From contig NZ_JBFRCT010000006.1 in NCBI RefSeq assembly GCF_052113225.1, forward strand, positions 248,001 to 312,000: a DNA stretch of 64,000 nucleotides. The letters run 5' to 3'. The position numbers were made by a program, and so were the translations under genes. The stretch is from Pristimantibacillus sp052113225 (lineage in GTDB: Bacteria > Bacillota > Bacilli > Paenibacillales > Paenibacillaceae). Positions 26,189 through 35,719 of this stretch are shown piece after piece (positions within the stretch are counted from its first letter, which is position 1; the number at the start of each line of letters is the position of its first letter). The notes under the pieces are model-generated. The model saw nothing but the letters and a program-made list of their open reading frames with translations. It did not search any database and had not been told where the DNA came from.

Positions 26189-26202
26189 TGAAATCGCTTT
26201 CA
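26189..26202 (+). promoter_or_regulatory. CcpA cre site
   Basis: TGAAATCGCTTTCA matches the cre consensus TGWAANCGNTNWCA at every fixed position and is nearly palindromic. It lies about 30 bp downstream of the -10 element, a position typical of roadblock repression by CcpA when preferred sugars are present. Confidence 0.8.
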
Positions 26203-26362
26203 TGATAATTAATTGAAATGAAGTTTCCTAATAATACAAGAATACGGATAACCATAGTAGGATGTTTTTCATAAAGAATTGTCTCTATAATAATTAATAT
26301 CGTTAATTATTGGAATTGGTTTTACAACGCTTTTACGATTTATGGGTCAGGGGGCTTCACGT

Positions 26363-27931
26363 ATGTACAAAGTATTATTAGTAGATGATGAGATTTTTGT
26401 TCGTAAAGGCTTAAGGAATTTAATGGATTGGGAATCACTGGGCTACGAAATTTGTGATGAAGCGGGTAACGGTCAGGAAGCACTCGAGAAAATTAGACAG
26501 CTAGAACCAGATCTTGTTATCGCAGATATCCGGATGCCAATCCTTGATGGTTTGGAGTTGATTCGGAGAGTAACCGAAGAGGATGCCTATCGACCGACTT
26601 TTATTATTGTCAGCGGTTATCATGATTTCCAGTATGCACAGCGAGCATTACGATATGGCGTACATGATTATATATTGAAGCCAATTGACGAGGCAGAATT
26701 AGAGAGTACCTTAAAGGCGCTTTCCGGGACGCTTGGACTTAAAAAGCTGACGACGCTTGCAGGAGACAGATTTGTCACCGATTCCATAGTGGAGACGCTG
26801 GTACAGGGGCAATTTTCCGAAGAAGATAAAGGTGCTTTATCTTCTGCCCTTCAAATGCCGGAGATGTCTCGTTATCAATACGTGTTGGTCGAGCTTCATT
26901 CCAACCCGAATATACCAAACGTTGAGTGGCCGGCCAAAGAGCTGACTTTGGTTATGCAATCGATGATGGTTAATCCGGTCAGTAAAGTTCCAGTGTATGA
27001 ACAAAGCAGTGGGTTGTATGGCTTGTTAGTCGATTTGGAGCAGTTCGTTACAACAAAAGCAAGGCAGGAATCCGCTTATCTCAGCCTGCATGCTGCGATA
27101 ACCAAAGCTTCTGGCCGACTTGTAACCTTGTATATCGGCAAAGTCGTTGATTCTCTTCAGGAAATGAATCTATCTTATCGATCCGCTAATGAGGCAACGT
27201 CATACAAATATGCGGAGAATGGTGCAGCCGTTATTTATGCCAGCCAGGTTCAGGGAACTCCTCTGTATTATTTCGACGTCGATTCGGAAGTATATAGCAG
27301 GCTTCTTGAGCGTCTGGAAGAAAATAATGCCGAGCTGTACGCGCAGGATACCGAGCTTTTATTCCGTCAGTTTGTCGAGAAAAGATTTGCTCCAAATGCT
27401 GTAGCTAATACAATTACCCGATTCGTAATCGGAATTATCAACATCATTAGGAAGATGGAAGGCGATGAGAAGAAACTTCGTATGCTTCCTCTCATTATGG
27501 ACTGGCAAGGCAGCTATAGCCGTTTACAGGATCTTAAGAGCTTATTTAATGAGTTCCTTCACGAGGCTGCGGCTTATTTGGCAGAGCTTCGCAATGAGCA
27601 GTCTAAGGGTGGTATAGAACGAATTAAGAAATTCATTGAAACGAACTATACCGAGAATATTAGTTTGAAGAGCATTGCAGGCAAATTTTATATGAATTCG
27701 GTTTATTTGGGGCAGTTATTCCGCAAAACATATGGTATCTATTTTAATGATTTTCTACTGCAAATTCGGATCAGTGAAGCGAAGAAGCTGCTTCGTCAAA
27801 CGGATCTGCGGATGTACGAAATTGCGGAGAAGGTAGGATTCCAGAATGCCGATTATTTTGTAACCCAATTCGAGAAGCTGGAGAAAGTAACCCCGACCGA
27901 TTATCGCAACAAGCTGCTAGGTAAAAAATAA
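26363..27931 (+). CDS. yesN: YesN-type AraC-family response regulator of the aldouronate cluster
   Basis: 522 aa. The receiver domain has D55 in IADIRMPILDG. A middle region of about 270 residues follows, and the C-terminal AraC double helix-turn-helix (ISLKSIAGKFYMNSVYLGQL and YEIAEKVGFQNADYFVTQFE) binds DNA. The ATG at 26363 follows AGGGGG by eight bases and matches the MY start of its paralogues. It precedes its kinase by 15 bp. In Paenibacillus sp. JDR-2 a yesM/yesN pair flanks the same transporter and enzyme set and is co-regulated by glucuronoxylan fragments; the same role is inferred here. A perfect cre site controls the operon. Confidence 0.92.
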   Translation: MYKVLLVDDEIFVRKGLRNLMDWESLGYEICDEAGNGQEALEKIRQLEPDLVIADIRMPILDGLELIRRVTEEDAYRPTFIIVSGYHDFQYAQRALRYGVHDYILKPIDEAELESTLKALSGTLGLKKLTTLAGDRFVTDSIVETLVQGQFSEEDKGALSSALQMPEMSRYQYVLVELHSNPNIPNVEWPAKELTLVMQSMMVNPVSKVPVYEQSSGLYGLLVDLEQFVTTKARQESAYLSLHAAITKASGRLVTLYIGKVVDSLQEMNLSYRSANEATSYKYAENGAAVIYASQVQGTPLYYFDVDSEVYSRLLERLEENNAELYAQDTELLFRQFVEKRFAPNAVANTITRFVIGIINIIRKMEGDEKKLRMLPLIMDWQGSYSRLQDLKSLFNEFLHEAAAYLAELRNEQSKGGIERIKKFIETNYTENISLKSIAGKFYMNSVYLGQLFRKTYGIYFNDFLLQIRISEAKKLLRQTDLRMYEIAEKVGFQNADYFVTQFEKLEKVTPTDYRNKLLGKK

Positions 27932-27946
27932 ACGGGTGGGGATTGG

Positions 27947-29680
27947 ATGGGCAGATTTCATTGGAATCATCTTAAGCTGCGGGACAAGCTGCTGTTAATG
28001 TACATTTGCAGTGTGTTTATTCCGATCGTGCTGACGAATATTATTTTCTACAACGTAACGACCAACAATATTAAAAATCAGAAAACACACGATGCCGATA
28101 TCGCCCTGGAGCAGCTGCAGGGTGAGCTTCGTGCTGTCATTGATGAAGCTGCAGGCATTTCATATTTGTATTATATTGACCCTCTTCTAAACGAGCTTCT
28201 AGACCGCAATTATGAATCCCAGATCGATTATGTTGAAGCGTTTAACAATATCCGCAGCGTCTTTAACAAATCCGAGCAGGCGTACAAAACGACCAGCTCT
28301 ACGATCATTTACACCGATAATCCAACCGTATTGTCCTCCGGGCCTATTATGCCGCTTACCGATACTGAAAAGAAAACGGACTGGTACAGGGAGTTTATGA
28401 AGACAAAGGTGTCTTATCCTCTGTTAATCCAATCCGATGACACCTTTAGTCTTATTCAGCGGCTTAATTATACGCAAGGCAACGGGTATAACAATCTCAT
28501 TAAGATTGATCTGAACATGACCACCATAAAACGGTTATTTGCACTTTCCAGCTTTGAAGGAAATATTTATTTCCTGAAGCCTGACGGTACGATTCGTTAT
28601 TCGGATGATAATGAATTGGATTGGCGTTTCCAAAACATTAAGCTTGCTGCAATAGCAAAACCGAAGAACACGATTTCCTTTGACAAGGTGTACACCAACA
28701 ACAATTATTTGAATAATTGGTCGCTGCACGGCGTGATCAATGAGAAAAGCTTCCTGCATGATGTACGGAAATCAGGGGCATTCGTCATCTATTTGGCGCT
28801 CATTAATTTCGTGCTCCCTTCCTTAATTATTGCGGCACTCTCCAGGTCGATTCATGTACGGCTCGTCAAGATTGTGAAGCATATGAAAAAAGTGAAAAAC
28901 CAGCATTTCGAGACCATTCCGCTTGATGATTCACGTGACGAGATTGGTCAATTAACCGGTGAATTTAATCGGATGACCGAGAGGATCGACAGCTTAATTA
29001 CGGATGTTTACCTGGCGGATATTCAGAAAAAGGATCTTGAGATCCGGCAACGGCAGGCGCAGCTTCATGCCCTTCACAGCCAGATTAATCCTCATTTTCT
29101 GTTCAATTCTCTGGAGACGATTCGTATGCGCAGCTTGATGAAGGGTGAAACGGAGACGGCAAAGACCATTCATTATATGGCGAAAATTTTCCGTAAATCG
29201 ATCTCATGGAAACGCAGCTGGGTATCCATTCGGGAGGAGATCGAGCTCACCGAATGCTTCCTGGAAATTCAAAAATACAGGTTTGGCGATAAGCTTCAGT
29301 ATCAGCTGACGATTGAAGATGCGGTATACGATCAAATGATTCCGAAGATGACCTTCCTTCCGTTTGTCGAGAATGCAAGTATTCATGGGATTGAAGGTTC
29401 GCCGGGGATCGGGTTCATTCAAATTCATATCGGTATTACGGGCAATAAACTGATGTTCAGATTGTCTGATAACGGGATCGGCATGTCCGAAACGAAGCTC
29501 TCTGAGCTGCTTAACTACCTAAGAATGGATGATTCCATTGGTGATAACGTAGGCATGAAGAACGTATACACAAGGCTCAAATTGTGCTATAAAGATTCCT
29601 TCGAATTCGACATTCGTAGTGAGGAAGGTCATGGGACTATAGTCGAATTACGCCTGCCGCTCGACATGAATGGTCAATAA
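27947..29680 (+). CDS. yesM: YesM-type sensor histidine kinase of the aldouronate cluster
   Basis: 577 aa. Membrane helices at about 13-35 and 275-300 enclose an extracytoplasmic dCache-like sensor. HAMP follows, then His_kinase with the phospho-acceptor His in QINPHFLFNSLE (about residue 383), and a HATPase domain with DNGIGM and VGMKNVYTRL. It should sense extracellular methylglucuronoxylo-oligosaccharides and phosphorylate the regulator encoded just upstream. The ribosome site is GGTGGGG. The lplA-type promoter begins right after its stop codon. Confidence 0.92.
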   Translation: MGRFHWNHLKLRDKLLLMYICSVFIPIVLTNIIFYNVTTNNIKNQKTHDADIALEQLQGELRAVIDEAAGISYLYYIDPLLNELLDRNYESQIDYVEAFNNIRSVFNKSEQAYKTTSSTIIYTDNPTVLSSGPIMPLTDTEKKTDWYREFMKTKVSYPLLIQSDDTFSLIQRLNYTQGNGYNNLIKIDLNMTTIKRLFALSSFEGNIYFLKPDGTIRYSDDNELDWRFQNIKLAAIAKPKNTISFDKVYTNNNYLNNWSLHGVINEKSFLHDVRKSGAFVIYLALINFVLPSLIIAALSRSIHVRLVKIVKHMKKVKNQHFETIPLDDSRDEIGQLTGEFNRMTERIDSLITDVYLADIQKKDLEIRQRQAQLHALHSQINPHFLFNSLETIRMRSLMKGETETAKTIHYMAKIFRKSISWKRSWVSIREEIELTECFLEIQKYRFGDKLQYQLTIEDAVYDQMIPKMTFLPFVENASIHGIEGSPGIGFIQIHIGITGNKLMFRLSDNGIGMSETKLSELLNYLRMDDSIGDNVGMKNVYTRLKLCYKDSFEFDIRSEEGHGTIVELRLPLDMNGQ

Positions 29681-29694
29681 ACGACGAAATCATT

Positions 29695-29762
29695 GAACTA
29701 TGCTTTTCAAAGTACGAACTAAAGTTTGAGGGGTAATCAAGAGCTCGTATTCGTTTTATGAT
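29695..29762 (+). promoter_or_regulatory. Activator direct repeats and promoter of the aldouronate operon
   Basis: GAACTATGCTTTT (29695) and GAACTAAAGTTTG (29716) are direct repeats spaced exactly 21 bp, two helical turns, as is usual for AraC-type dimers. A -10 TATGAT lies at 29757-29762. The downstream repeat sits 41 bp before the -10, almost the same spacing as the related motif at 26115. Confidence 0.6.
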
Positions 29763-29775
29763 GAAAGTGCTTACA
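29762..29775 (+). promoter_or_regulatory. CcpA cre-like site overlapping the aldouronate promoter
   Basis: TGAAAGTGCTTACA matches the cre consensus at all fixed positions but one (T for C at position 7). It overlaps the end of the proposed -10 element, so CcpA would block initiation. Confidence 0.6.
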
Positions 29776-29813
29776 ACAAACGCGTTGAAATGACGAAAGG
29801 GGATAGAAAAAGA

Positions 29814-31526
29814 ATGGTCAATAAAAAGCTTTTAACTGTCAGCTTAGCTGCTGCAATGCTAGCTGTTACTGCATCCGCTTGCGGAGGCAATAACAATAAC
29901 GATGAAACAAAAAGCAGCAATACTGGCAACAACGGTAATGCAGCTAATGCATCAACTTCTCCTGAAGCGGAAGACAAAACACCCGTCACTTTCTCGTATT
30001 ACAGCTTCACCAGCCAGAAGGACACGATGGCTAGCGACACCGTTATTGGTAAAGAACTGCAAAATCAAACTGGTGTAGATTGGAAAATGGAATACCTCGT
30101 TGGCGATCCGCAAACGAAATCCGGCGTCATGATCGCATCTGGTGACTATCCAGACGTTATCGTACCGGAAGGCGAGATCGACAAGCTGCTTGATGCTGGC
30201 GCATTTATTCCGCTTGATGATCTGATCGACAAATACGGTCCTAACATCAAACGAGTGTATGGTCAGTACTTTGATAAGTTCAGACAAGCAGACGGCAAAA
30301 TGTACTTCCTGCCGTTCAGCGCGAACCAAGGCTACGTTGGCGATCCTGGTATCAGCCAAGGTGCTTTCTGGATTCAACGTTCGGTTTTGAAAGAAGCGGG
30401 CTATCCAAAAATCAAAACGCTTGATCAATACTTCGATCTGATCAAGCAATATCAAGAGAAGCATCCAACAGTGGACGGTAAAGGAACAATTGGTTTCGCT
30501 TCCCTGGCTGGTCCTGCTGACAGCTTCTTCTCGATCACCAACCCAGCCATGCACCTTGCCGGCTATCCAAATGACGGCAGCGTTATCGTTGACATGACTA
30601 CACATGAAGCAAAAACATATGCAGCTACTGACATCGAGAAAAAATGGCTGCAAAAGCTGAACCAAGTGAACTCGGAAGGCTTGTTCGATCCAGAAACATT
30701 CACGGCGAACAAAGACCAATTCCTTGCTAAGCTGACTTCTGGTCGTGTTCTTGGCTACTTCAACTACGCATGGCAAGTTGGCGATGCGACGAATAACTTG
30801 ATGAAAGCCGGCATTGACGAGAAGCGTTATGCTCCGCTGCCAATCGTATTTGATGAGAACACCAAAGACCAATACTTAGATCCACCTAGCTTTGTTAACA
30901 ACCGCGGAATCGGGATCTCGGTTAATGCTAAAGATCCAGAACGTATTATCAAGTACTGGGACAACCTGCTGAAAGAAGAAAACCAAGTTCTTGTTCAATG
31001 GGGCGTTAAAGATCAGAACTATAGCGTAGACGCAAACGGCCGTTATATTATGAACGCTCAGCAAATCTCTGACCGTAGTGACCCTGAGAAGAAACGCTCG
31101 ATCGGATGGCAGTACTTCGAGTACAGCTGGCCGCGTTACGGTAACAACTCTGTCCTTGCTGACGGCAACTCGTATGCAGTAGGCAATCAGCCTGAAGTTG
31201 CCTATGCAGGTTACACAGATGGCGATAAAGCACTTCTGGATGCATATGGCGCTAAGACCTTCTCCGAATACTTCTCAAAACCGGACGAGCGTGCTTGGTA
31301 CCCAGCTTGGAGTATCAACAAAGGTCAAGGTACACCAGAGCAAATCTTCGAGCAAAAAGCTGGCGACCTTCAAAAGAAATATATTCCGAAACTCGTACTT
31401 GCTAAAACAAGCGATTTCGATTCGGTATGGAACGATTATGTCGGCCAAATGAACAAGCTTGATGTAAAAGGTTATGAAACGTTCATTACGAAAGTTGTTC
31501 AAGACCGCATTAATGGTAAATGGTAA
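29814..31526 (+). CDS. lplA: Aldouronate-type sugar-binding lipoprotein (LplA)
   Basis: 570 aa. The signal sequence ends at Cys23 in TASACGG (the -3 residue is Ala, a slightly relaxed lipobox). An Asn/Ser-rich linker and a long SBP_bac_1-type domain follow. I use the ATG at 29814 after AAAGGGGA; an in-frame ATG at 29790 would put that site inside the gene. It should capture aldotetraouronic acid and related xylan oligomers outside the cell for the two downstream permeases, as established for the equivalent Paenibacillus JDR-2 cluster. A perfect 11-bp hairpin separates it from the permeases. Confidence 0.9.
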   Translation: MVNKKLLTVSLAAAMLAVTASACGGNNNNDETKSSNTGNNGNAANASTSPEAEDKTPVTFSYYSFTSQKDTMASDTVIGKELQNQTGVDWKMEYLVGDPQTKSGVMIASGDYPDVIVPEGEIDKLLDAGAFIPLDDLIDKYGPNIKRVYGQYFDKFRQADGKMYFLPFSANQGYVGDPGISQGAFWIQRSVLKEAGYPKIKTLDQYFDLIKQYQEKHPTVDGKGTIGFASLAGPADSFFSITNPAMHLAGYPNDGSVIVDMTTHEAKTYAATDIEKKWLQKLNQVNSEGLFDPETFTANKDQFLAKLTSGRVLGYFNYAWQVGDATNNLMKAGIDEKRYAPLPIVFDENTKDQYLDPPSFVNNRGIGISVNAKDPERIIKYWDNLLKEENQVLVQWGVKDQNYSVDANGRYIMNAQQISDRSDPEKKRSIGWQYFEYSWPRYGNNSVLADGNSYAVGNQPEVAYAGYTDGDKALLDAYGAKTFSEYFSKPDERAWYPAWSINKGQGTPEQIFEQKAGDLQKKYIPKLVLAKTSDFDSVWNDYVGQMNKLDVKGYETFITKVVQDRINGKW

Positions 31527-31543
31527 TTAAATAAAAAAGTAGA

Positions 31544-31576
31544 CGGAAGGCCGGATGAAGCTTAACCGGCCTTCCG
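31544..31576 (+). other. Perfect intercistronic hairpin between lplA and the permeases
   Basis: CGGAAGGCCGG (31544-31554) and CCGGCCTTCCG (31566-31576) form an 11-bp GC-rich stem without a T-run. It is expected to protect the upstream binding-protein mRNA from 3' decay, giving excess binding protein over permease. Confidence 0.65.
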
Positions 31577-31616
31577 ATCTATGATGGATGCAAGATGGCA
31601 GAGAGGGGAATAGCAG

Positions 31617-32585
31617 GTGGAGAAACTACAAGATGTTATGCCAGTTGTCAAAAGCCCAGCAGCAAGCGCATCACGGCTTCAACTGTTCTTTAAGAAACTG
31701 ATGCATCAGAAAGTACTGTTATTGATGTCAATACCGTTTGTGCTTTGGTTGTTCCTATTTAAATATGTGCCGCTCTGGGGTTGGACAATCTCCTTTCAAA
31801 AGTTTAGACCTGCAAAGGATTTGTTTGATCAAGAATGGGTAGGCTGGAAAAACTTTCACTTTTTATTCAGTGATGACTCCTTCTATCGTGTTCTAAGAAA
31901 TACGATTGTGATGAGCTCGATCAACCTGGTATTTGGATTTGTAACGGCGATTGTATTAGCCATTATGTTAAATGAGTTACGCAATATGATGTTCAAACGC
32001 GTCGTTCAGACGATCAGTTACTTACCGCATTTCATTTCTTGGGTCGTTGCGGCCAACATTATTTCTTCGGCGCTGGCGCCTGAAGGGGTCATCAATATTT
32101 TAATGACGAAGCTGCATCTTATCGATCAACCGATCTTGTGGCTTGGTAAAGGAAATTACTTCTGGGGTATCCTTGGTGCATCGGAAGTGTGGAAAAACGT
32201 AGGCTGGAACACCATTATTTATTTAGCAGCCATTACAACTATTGACCCATCACAATATGAAGCTGCTGAGATTGACGGAGCGAACCGCTTTGAGCGCATC
32301 CTGCATATTACACTACCTGGTATGAAGTCGGTTATCGTAATCTTGTTGATCATGAACCTAGGAAATATATTGGAATCCGGATTTGAGCCGCAATACTTGC
32401 TCGGTAACGGGATGACCGTTGACTATTCCGAAAACCTTGATATATTCGTTCTGAAATACGGGATGAACATGGGCAACTATTCCTTGGCTACGGCCGCTGG
32501 CATGTTCAAAACGGTCGTCAGCTTTATCTTCCTCTTGTCAGCCAACTCGATTGCGAAGAGGCTTGGACAGAGTAGACTGTTCTAG
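31617..32585 (+). CDS. Aldouronate CUT1 permease (YtcP/LplB-like, ytcB position)
   Basis: 322 aa from a GTG at 31617, six bases after GAGAGGGGAA. Helices start at KVLLLMSIPFVLWLFLF; the EAA loop reads YEAAEIDGANRFERILHITLPG. It pairs with the next gene product to form the membrane channel. The sequence is close in layout to the permease at 5022-5996 (shared SYLPHFISWVVAANII-type segment). No ATPase gene follows, so an MsmX-like ATPase from elsewhere must power it. Confidence 0.9.
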   Translation: MEKLQDVMPVVKSPAASASRLQLFFKKLMHQKVLLLMSIPFVLWLFLFKYVPLWGWTISFQKFRPAKDLFDQEWVGWKNFHFLFSDDSFYRVLRNTIVMSSINLVFGFVTAIVLAIMLNELRNMMFKRVVQTISYLPHFISWVVAANIISSALAPEGVINILMTKLHLIDQPILWLGKGNYFWGILGASEVWKNVGWNTIIYLAAITTIDPSQYEAAEIDGANRFERILHITLPGMKSVIVILLIMNLGNILESGFEPQYLLGNGMTVDYSENLDIFVLKYGMNMGNYSLATAAGMFKTVVSFIFLLSANSIAKRLGQSRLF

Positions 32586-32623
32586 ATTTATTGTGTGCTG
32601 GACTAAGCAAGGAGGTTATCGAC

Positions 32624-33544
32624 ATGAAAGAGAGTTCTGCCAAAGCAAGGTACAACTCCGTTCCGGATAAAGTTTTTGATATAACTAATATAGTTTTTAT
32701 GTTGTGCATCGTAACCGTAACATTGTATCCTTTCATTAATATGTTCGCCTTATCGTTTAATGATGCGAATGATTCGATTCGTGGAGGACTCTATTTCTGG
32801 CCTCGCGTGTGGACATGGGATAACTACAATTATATTTTTAATGAAGCTTCGATTTATCATGCTACATTAATCTCGGCTTTGCGTACCATTCTCGGAACGG
32901 TCATTTCCGTCTTCTGTACGGCTATGCTGGCGTACACGGTGAGCCGTCAGGAGTTTGTACTTCGCAAATTCGTAACGATTGTAGCAATTTTCACAATGTA
33001 TTTCAGCGGCGGCTTGATTCCTGGCTACTTGCTCATCAAAGAGCTTCATATGATCAACTCCTTCTGGGTTTACATCATTCCAGGCATTATCAGCGTCTTT
33101 AACCTGATCGTTATCCGTTCCTTTATCGAAGGATTGCCGGATGGCATCATGGAATCGGCCAAGATTGATGGTGCAGGCGATTTCATTACGTTTATGCGTA
33201 TTGTACTGCCGCTTACTGTTCCAGCTCTGGCGACAGTATCCCTGTTCGTAGCTGTATCGCAGTGGAACTCATGGTTTGACGTGTTCTTGTATAACTCATC
33301 ACACATTAACCTAAGTACGCTTCAATATGAGTTGATGAAAATTTTGCAAACTTCGAATACAGCTGCATCTTCAACGAATGTAGGCGACCAATTCGCAGCA
33401 GGTCAAAGCGGGGTTACGGCGGTTACACCAACCTCGATCCGCGCGACAATGACGATTATTGCGAGTTTGCCCATTATTATGGTTTATCCGTTCTTGCAGA
33501 AATATTTTGTAAAAGGTATGACGGTTGGCGGCGTAAAAGGCTAA
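32624..33544 (+). CDS. Aldouronate CUT1 permease (YtcP/LplC-like, ytcC position)
   Basis: 306 aa. I use the ATG at 32624, eight bases after AAGGAGG, in place of an upstream in-frame TTG that has no ribosome site. Membrane helices begin near residue 20; the EAA loop is MESAKIDGAGDFITFMRIVLPL and the C-terminus ends FLQKYFVKGMTVGGVKG. It is the second channel subunit of the xylan-oligomer importer. A terminator-like stem follows before the enzyme genes. Confidence 0.9.
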   Translation: MKESSAKARYNSVPDKVFDITNIVFMLCIVTVTLYPFINMFALSFNDANDSIRGGLYFWPRVWTWDNYNYIFNEASIYHATLISALRTILGTVISVFCTAMLAYTVSRQEFVLRKFVTIVAIFTMYFSGGLIPGYLLIKELHMINSFWVYIIPGIISVFNLIVIRSFIEGLPDGIMESAKIDGAGDFITFMRIVLPLTVPALATVSLFVAVSQWNSWFDVFLYNSSHINLSTLQYELMKILQTSNTAASSTNVGDQFAAGQSGVTAVTPTSIRATMTIIASLPIIMVYPFLQKYFVKGMTVGGVKG

Positions 33545-33572
33545 CCGATTGAAAATTACGAATAGTTAGATA

Positions 33573-33617
33573 GCGTCCGTTCGAAATCCTATGGAATCGG
33601 GCGGACGCCATTTTTTT
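33573..33617 (+). terminator. Terminator or attenuator between transporter and enzyme genes
   Basis: GCGTCCG (33573-33579) pairs with CGGACGC (33602-33608), followed by CCA and seven Ts. Partial read-through would set enzyme levels below those of the transporter. Confidence 0.75.
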
Positions 33618-33635
33618 CTTAGGAGGAATTGGGTA

Positions 33636-35699
33636 ATGGGAGACAATGGATACGCAGCATGGCTGAGATATGATCAAGTGACGGGAACAGAGCTTGCGGC
33701 ACAATATGCGGAGTGGACAAAGGAGATTGTTATCCCTTCCGGAGTACCGATTGAAGGAGTACTGAAGACGGCTGTGCTGGAGCTTTCACGTGGTATTCGA
33801 ACGCTGCTTGAGACTGCACCATCAGTAACGCATGAGTCGTCACAGGAACGTTTTATCGTGCTTGATGTGATTGGTGGAGAGACCTGGGTAGATGAAATTG
33901 TGGGAAATGTATCCATGATTTCTGATGAAGGTTATATCTTGAAGACAGTCCGTGAAAGTGAACGGGAATACATTGTAGCCGCTAGCCGTACGGAGAAAGG
34001 TGTTCTTTACGCTGCATTCCATCTTCTAAGGCTGATGCAGTCAGGTGCTTCTCTAGACCAGCTTGATTTGATAGAGTCGCCGAAATATAGCCTGCGTATG
34101 ATAAATCACTGGGACAATATCGATGGCAGTGTAGAGCGGGGTTACTCTGGCCGCTCGATCTTCTACGAGAACAATAAAGTGTTGTCTGATGCTGAGCGAA
34201 TTCGCGATTATGCCCGTTTGATGGCCTCTGTCGGTATTAATGGGATTGCTATCAATAATGTCAACGTCCATCGGGAAGAAACCTTCCTTATTACAGAAAA
34301 GCTGCTGCCGGATGTCGCACGAATCTCTAAAGTGTTTAGTGCTTACGGTATCAAGCTGTTCCTTAGTGTGAACTATGCCGGCACAATCGAGATCGGCGGC
34401 CTGGAAACGGCGGATCCACTTGATGAGCAAGTGCGTGCTTGGTGGAAGGATAAAGCGGCAGAAGTATACCGTTACATTCCGGACTTTGGCGGCTTCCTAG
34501 TGAAAGCGGATTCGGAGAATCGCCCGGGTCCATTTACTTATGGCCGCGACCATGCAGACGGCGCCAACATGCTCGCGGAAGCGCTTGAGCCATACGGTGG
34601 TCTCGTCTTGTGGCGATGTTTCGTGTATAACTGCCATCAGGACTGGCGTGACCGGTCGACTGACCGTGCCCGTGCAGCCTTTGATCATTTCAAGCCGCTT
34701 GACGGACGCTTCAAAGATAATGTTATTCTGCAAATTAAGAATGGCCCAATGGACTTCCAGGTTCGTGAGCCGGTCTCACCTCTCTTCGGCGCGATGGAGC
34801 ATACGAATCAAATGATGGAGTTCCAAATTGCACAAGAATACACGGGCCAGCAAAGAGATGTTTGCTTCCTTATTCCGCAATGGAAAGAAGTCCTGAACTT
34901 CGACACTCATGTCAAAGGGGCAGGCAGTACAGTGAAGGAAATCGCAGCAGGACAGGTGCATGCTTATACACATAGCGGCATTACGGCGGTAAGTAATATC
35001 GGTAATGACGAGAACTGGACTGGACATCACCTGGCACAGGCGAATCTGTACGGCTATGGCCGGTTGATCTGGAATCCGGAGCTTACTTCGGAGGAGATTG
35101 CTCGCGAGTGGGCAGCACAAACCTTCGGCGGCAATGAGAAGGTACAACATGTTCTTGTTAACTTCCTGCTGCAGTCTTGGTCGATCTATGAGAATTATAC
35201 AGCACCACTTGGCGTAGGCTGGATGGTTACACCTCATTATCATTACGGTCCAGATATCGATGGTTATGAGTATTCCAAATGGGGAACATATCATTTTGCC
35301 GATCATAAAGGAATTGGTGTCGATCGTACGATTGCGACAGGTACGGGGTACACCGGCCAATATATGAAGACAAATGCTGAAATCTATGACAGCCTGGAGA
35401 GCTGTCCGGATGAGCTGCTGCTCTTCTTCCATCATGTTCCGTATACGCATCAGTTGAAATCCGGAAAGACCATTATTCAACACATTTACGATACGCATTT
35501 TGCTGGGGTTGAGCAAGTTGAGAATTGGATCAGCCGCTGGCTGGAGCTGGAAGGTCTTGTCGATGAGGATCGCTTCCATCACGTGGCAGGCCGCATGAAC
35601 AAACAGCTTGAGAACGCCAAGCAATGGCGCGATATTGTGAATACGTACTTCTTCCGTAAATCCGGCATTCCTGATGCACAAAACCGTGTTATCTACTAA
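33636..35699 (+). CDS. aguA: Alpha-glucuronidase, GH67, intracellular
   Basis: 687 aa, usual GH67 length, no signal peptide. An N-terminal alpha/beta domain precedes the TIM barrel with the family-typical GGFLVKADSENRPGPFTYGR and LVLWRCFVYN stretches; catalytic carboxylates lie in this region in characterised homologues. It removes 4-O-methylglucuronic acid from the non-reducing-end xylose of imported aldouronates. The ATG at 33636 follows TAGGAGGAATT; an upstream frame extension runs through the terminator. It is followed closely by xynA2 and then xynB, so the three enzymes act in sequence on the same substrate. Confidence 0.95.
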   Translation: MGDNGYAAWLRYDQVTGTELAAQYAEWTKEIVIPSGVPIEGVLKTAVLELSRGIRTLLETAPSVTHESSQERFIVLDVIGGETWVDEIVGNVSMISDEGYILKTVRESEREYIVAASRTEKGVLYAAFHLLRLMQSGASLDQLDLIESPKYSLRMINHWDNIDGSVERGYSGRSIFYENNKVLSDAERIRDYARLMASVGINGIAINNVNVHREETFLITEKLLPDVARISKVFSAYGIKLFLSVNYAGTIEIGGLETADPLDEQVRAWWKDKAAEVYRYIPDFGGFLVKADSENRPGPFTYGRDHADGANMLAEALEPYGGLVLWRCFVYNCHQDWRDRSTDRARAAFDHFKPLDGRFKDNVILQIKNGPMDFQVREPVSPLFGAMEHTNQMMEFQIAQEYTGQQRDVCFLIPQWKEVLNFDTHVKGAGSTVKEIAAGQVHAYTHSGITAVSNIGNDENWTGHHLAQANLYGYGRLIWNPELTSEEIAREWAAQTFGGNEKVQHVLVNFLLQSWSIYENYTAPLGVGWMVTPHYHYGPDIDGYEYSKWGTYHFADHKGIGVDRTIATGTGYTGQYMKTNAEIYDSLESCPDELLLFFHHVPYTHQLKSGKTIIQHIYDTHFAGVEQVENWISRWLELEGLVDEDRFHHVAGRMNKQLENAKQWRDIVNTYFFRKSGIPDAQNRVIY

Positions 35700-35719
35700 C
35701 AAAGGAGATGGTGTATCAT

